A DNA stretch of 7,889 nucleotides, from assembly GCA_016235225.1 (NCBI GenBank), contig JACRLS010000022.1, positions 2,060 to 9,948 on the forward strand, written 5' to 3'. The position numbers were made by a program, and so were the translations under genes. Below the pieces are notes generated by a model. The model did not search any database. It was given only the letters and a program-made list of their open reading frames with translations, and was not told the origin of the DNA. Of the stretch, positions 7,332-7,889 are shown piece after piece; the stretch's first letter is position 1; every line of letters starts with the position of its first letter. Source of the DNA: Nitrospirota bacterium (lineage in GTDB: Bacteria; Nitrospirota; Nitrospiria; Nitrospirales; Nitrospiraceae).

Positions 7332-7587
7332 GCCGCTGCATTTTCAATTGGAGGGCCTTCTCGGCGCTCTGGCGACTCGGCACACCCACGAACGTGAGCC
7401 GCCCATCAAGAATGGTGGCAGGGACGGCGCGCACCGAATGGCGATTCGCCAGCTCCTGTCCATCGGGGGTGGTGATATCCACTTCCCGATAGCCGAAGCT
7501 GTATTTCACCCGCAGCTCCTTCCACAAGCTCTTGGCCGACGGGCAGGCGCCGCAGGTCGGTGAAACAAGCAACACGATGTTGGCCAT
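7324..7587 (-). CDS. Thioredoxin/glutaredoxin-fold protein
   Basis: This 87-residue protein starts MANIVLLVSPTCGACPSAK. The order is that of a minimal thioredoxin fold: a beta strand (IVLLVS), the redox pair C12-G-A-C15 at the head of a helix, a second strand (FGYREVDIT), a helix (GQELANRH), the cis-proline loop AVPATIL (P56), and a final hairpin and helix (GRLTFVGVPSRQSAEKALQ). Such small proteins reduce or exchange disulfides in the cytoplasm; no signal peptide is present. The start at 7587 is chosen because the fold begins there and GGAGG lies 11 bases upstream. The in-frame extension to 7734 would cover the promoter region and reads as nonsense. It is probably the first gene of the addBA operon. 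The partner protein is unknown. Confidence 0.82.
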   Translation of the reverse strand: MANIVLLVSPTCGACPSAKSLWKELRVKYSFGYREVDITTPDGQELANRHSVRAVPATILDGRLTFVGVPSRQSAEKALQLKMQRQT

Positions 7588-7598
7588 AGATGAACCAT

Positions 7599-7603
7599 CC
7601 TCC
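7599..7603 (-). promoter_or_regulatory. Shine-Dalgarno of the thioredoxin-like gene
   Basis: The minus strand reads GGAGG followed by 11 bases and the ATG at 7587. The spacing is slightly long but acceptable. It supports the 87-residue start over the 136-codon version. Confidence 0.55.
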
Positions 7604-7616
7604 ACGATGTGACAGC

Positions 7617-7646
7617 ATCTTAGCACCGAGCCAAAAGGTCCCGCAA
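7617..7646 (-). promoter_or_regulatory. Candidate sigma-70 promoter for the thioredoxin-like/addBA operon
   Basis: The minus strand shows TTGCGG (7646-7641), an 18-base spacer, and TAAGAT (7622-7617), the latter preceded by TGC as in an extended -10. The -35 matches consensus at only three of six positions and the -10 at four of six. Transcription would start near 7610, about 22 bases before the ATG at 7587. Judged by eye only. Confidence 0.4.
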
Positions 7647-7672
7647 GGCTGCCTCGTGGCTGCCTCGTGGCT
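7647..7672. repeat. 11-bp tandem repeat between two divergent promoters
   Basis: GGCTGCCTCGT occurs twice in direct succession (7647-7657 and 7658-7668), followed by a third partial copy GGCT (7669-7672). The unit length is close to one helical turn. The array fills the space between the -35 candidate of the operon (7641-7646) and that of the cas6-like gene (7672-7677), a position suited to a shared operator. Confidence 0.6.
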
Positions 7673-7700
7673 TGACATCCATACGTACTCTTGCTAGCTT
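7672..7700 (+). promoter_or_regulatory. Candidate sigma-70 promoter for the cas6-like gene
   Basis: A perfect TTGACA at 7672-7677 is followed by a 17-base spacer and TAGCTT at 7695-7700. The -10 is weak (three of six) but is preceded by TGC, an extended -10 feature. Transcription would start near 7707 and give a leader of about 27 bases before the ATG at 7734. Confidence 0.5.
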
Positions 7701-7733
7701 GCAGCCTATCTGAACGGAGCCGGCACGTCGCCA

Positions 7734-7889
7734 ATGCTTACCTCGTTCTCCCTCGCCCGCTTCCGATTCGAGCTTGAGCCGGAGTCTCGGTTGGCCCTCC
7801 ACCCTCGAAATCCCGGCAACACGCTCCGCGGCGCGTTCGGCGCCGCCTTCAAAAGACTCGTCTGCCCGACGCCACAGGAGTGTCGTCAC
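7734..7889 (+). CDS. cas6: Cas6-like CRISPR RNA endonuclease, N-terminal part (cut by window edge)
   Basis: An ATG at 7734 opens 52 codons to the window edge. The sequence starts MLTSFSLARFRFELEPE, a first RAMP-type beta strand. It continues through NPGNTLRGAFGAAFKRLVC (about residues 28-46) and ends PTPQECRH. The motif of a small loop followed by G-N-T-L-R-G-A-F-G and a helix ending in LVC, with a further cysteine (C50) that often starts a C-x-x-C cluster, is characteristic of the Cas6 family that cuts CRISPR precursor RNA. The catalytic and C-terminal glycine-rich regions lie outside the window, so activity cannot be judged. The Shine-Dalgarno is weak (GGAG, 14 bases upstream). No other in-frame start lies nearby upstream. 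The gene is divergent from the addBA operon. No CRISPR repeats are visible in the window. Confidence 0.72.
   Translation, partial: MLTSFSLARFRFELEPESRLALHPRNPGNTLRGAFGAAFKRLVCPTPQECRH

Noticed and set aside
7588..7733. CRISPR array next to the cas6-like gene
   Set aside because: The only repeats are an 11-bp tandem without spacers; there are no 25-40 base repeats at regular intervals anywhere in the window.
7588..7734. N-terminal extension of the thioredoxin-like protein to an ATG at 7734
   Set aside because: The added 49 residues have no fold and cover both candidate promoters and the tandem repeat. A GGAGG and the thioredoxin fold itself point to the ATG at 7587.
7620..7889. Minus-strand frame of 89 codons at the right edge
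   Set aside because: It is antisense to the cas6-like frame and runs through the divergent promoter region; composition gives no sign of a protein.

Overview
The window comes from a GC-rich bacterial chromosome. The protein style (Arg/Ala/Leu-rich and close to AddAB-type repair enzymes) and the short purine/pyrimidine hexamer repeats between genes suggest a Nitrospira-like organism. That assignment rests on overall impression, not on a marker gene.

Layout, right to left on the minus strand: a probable operon starts near position 7610. It runs through a small thioredoxin-fold protein (7587-7324), a 54-residue zinc-ribbon protein (7260-7096), addB (6991-3589), addA (3592-182), and the first 56 codons of a lipoprotein that probably carries TPR repeats (168-1, cut by the window edge). 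addB and addA overlap by an ATGA. The lipoprotein ribosome-binding site overlaps the addA stop codon. addA is complete, with all the main SF1 helicase motifs and a C-terminal PD-(D/E)XK nuclease. addB is split into two overlapping frames by an apparent one-base shift near 4900-4925. Joined, the two parts give a normal AddB of about 1133 residues with its nuclease motif and four Fe-S cysteines.

On the plus strand at the right edge (7734-7889) lies the 5' end of a gene whose product resembles the N-terminus of a Cas6-type CRISPR RNA endonuclease. It is divergent from the operon. The 146-bp divergent spacer holds a promoter candidate in each direction, and an 11-bp tandem repeat lies between the two -35 boxes.

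How the genes work together: AddA and AddB form the helicase-nuclease that resects double-strand breaks for RecA loading and degrades foreign linear DNA. A cas6-like gene next door puts a CRISPR component beside this machine, but no CRISPR array or other cas gene lies inside the window. The roles of the two small redox/metal proteins and of the lipoprotein in the operon are unknown. The gaps on both sides of the zinc-ribbon gene consist largely of short repeats. No gene-free stretch exceeds 300 bases. No tRNA, rRNA, insertion sequence or convincing intrinsic terminator was seen.
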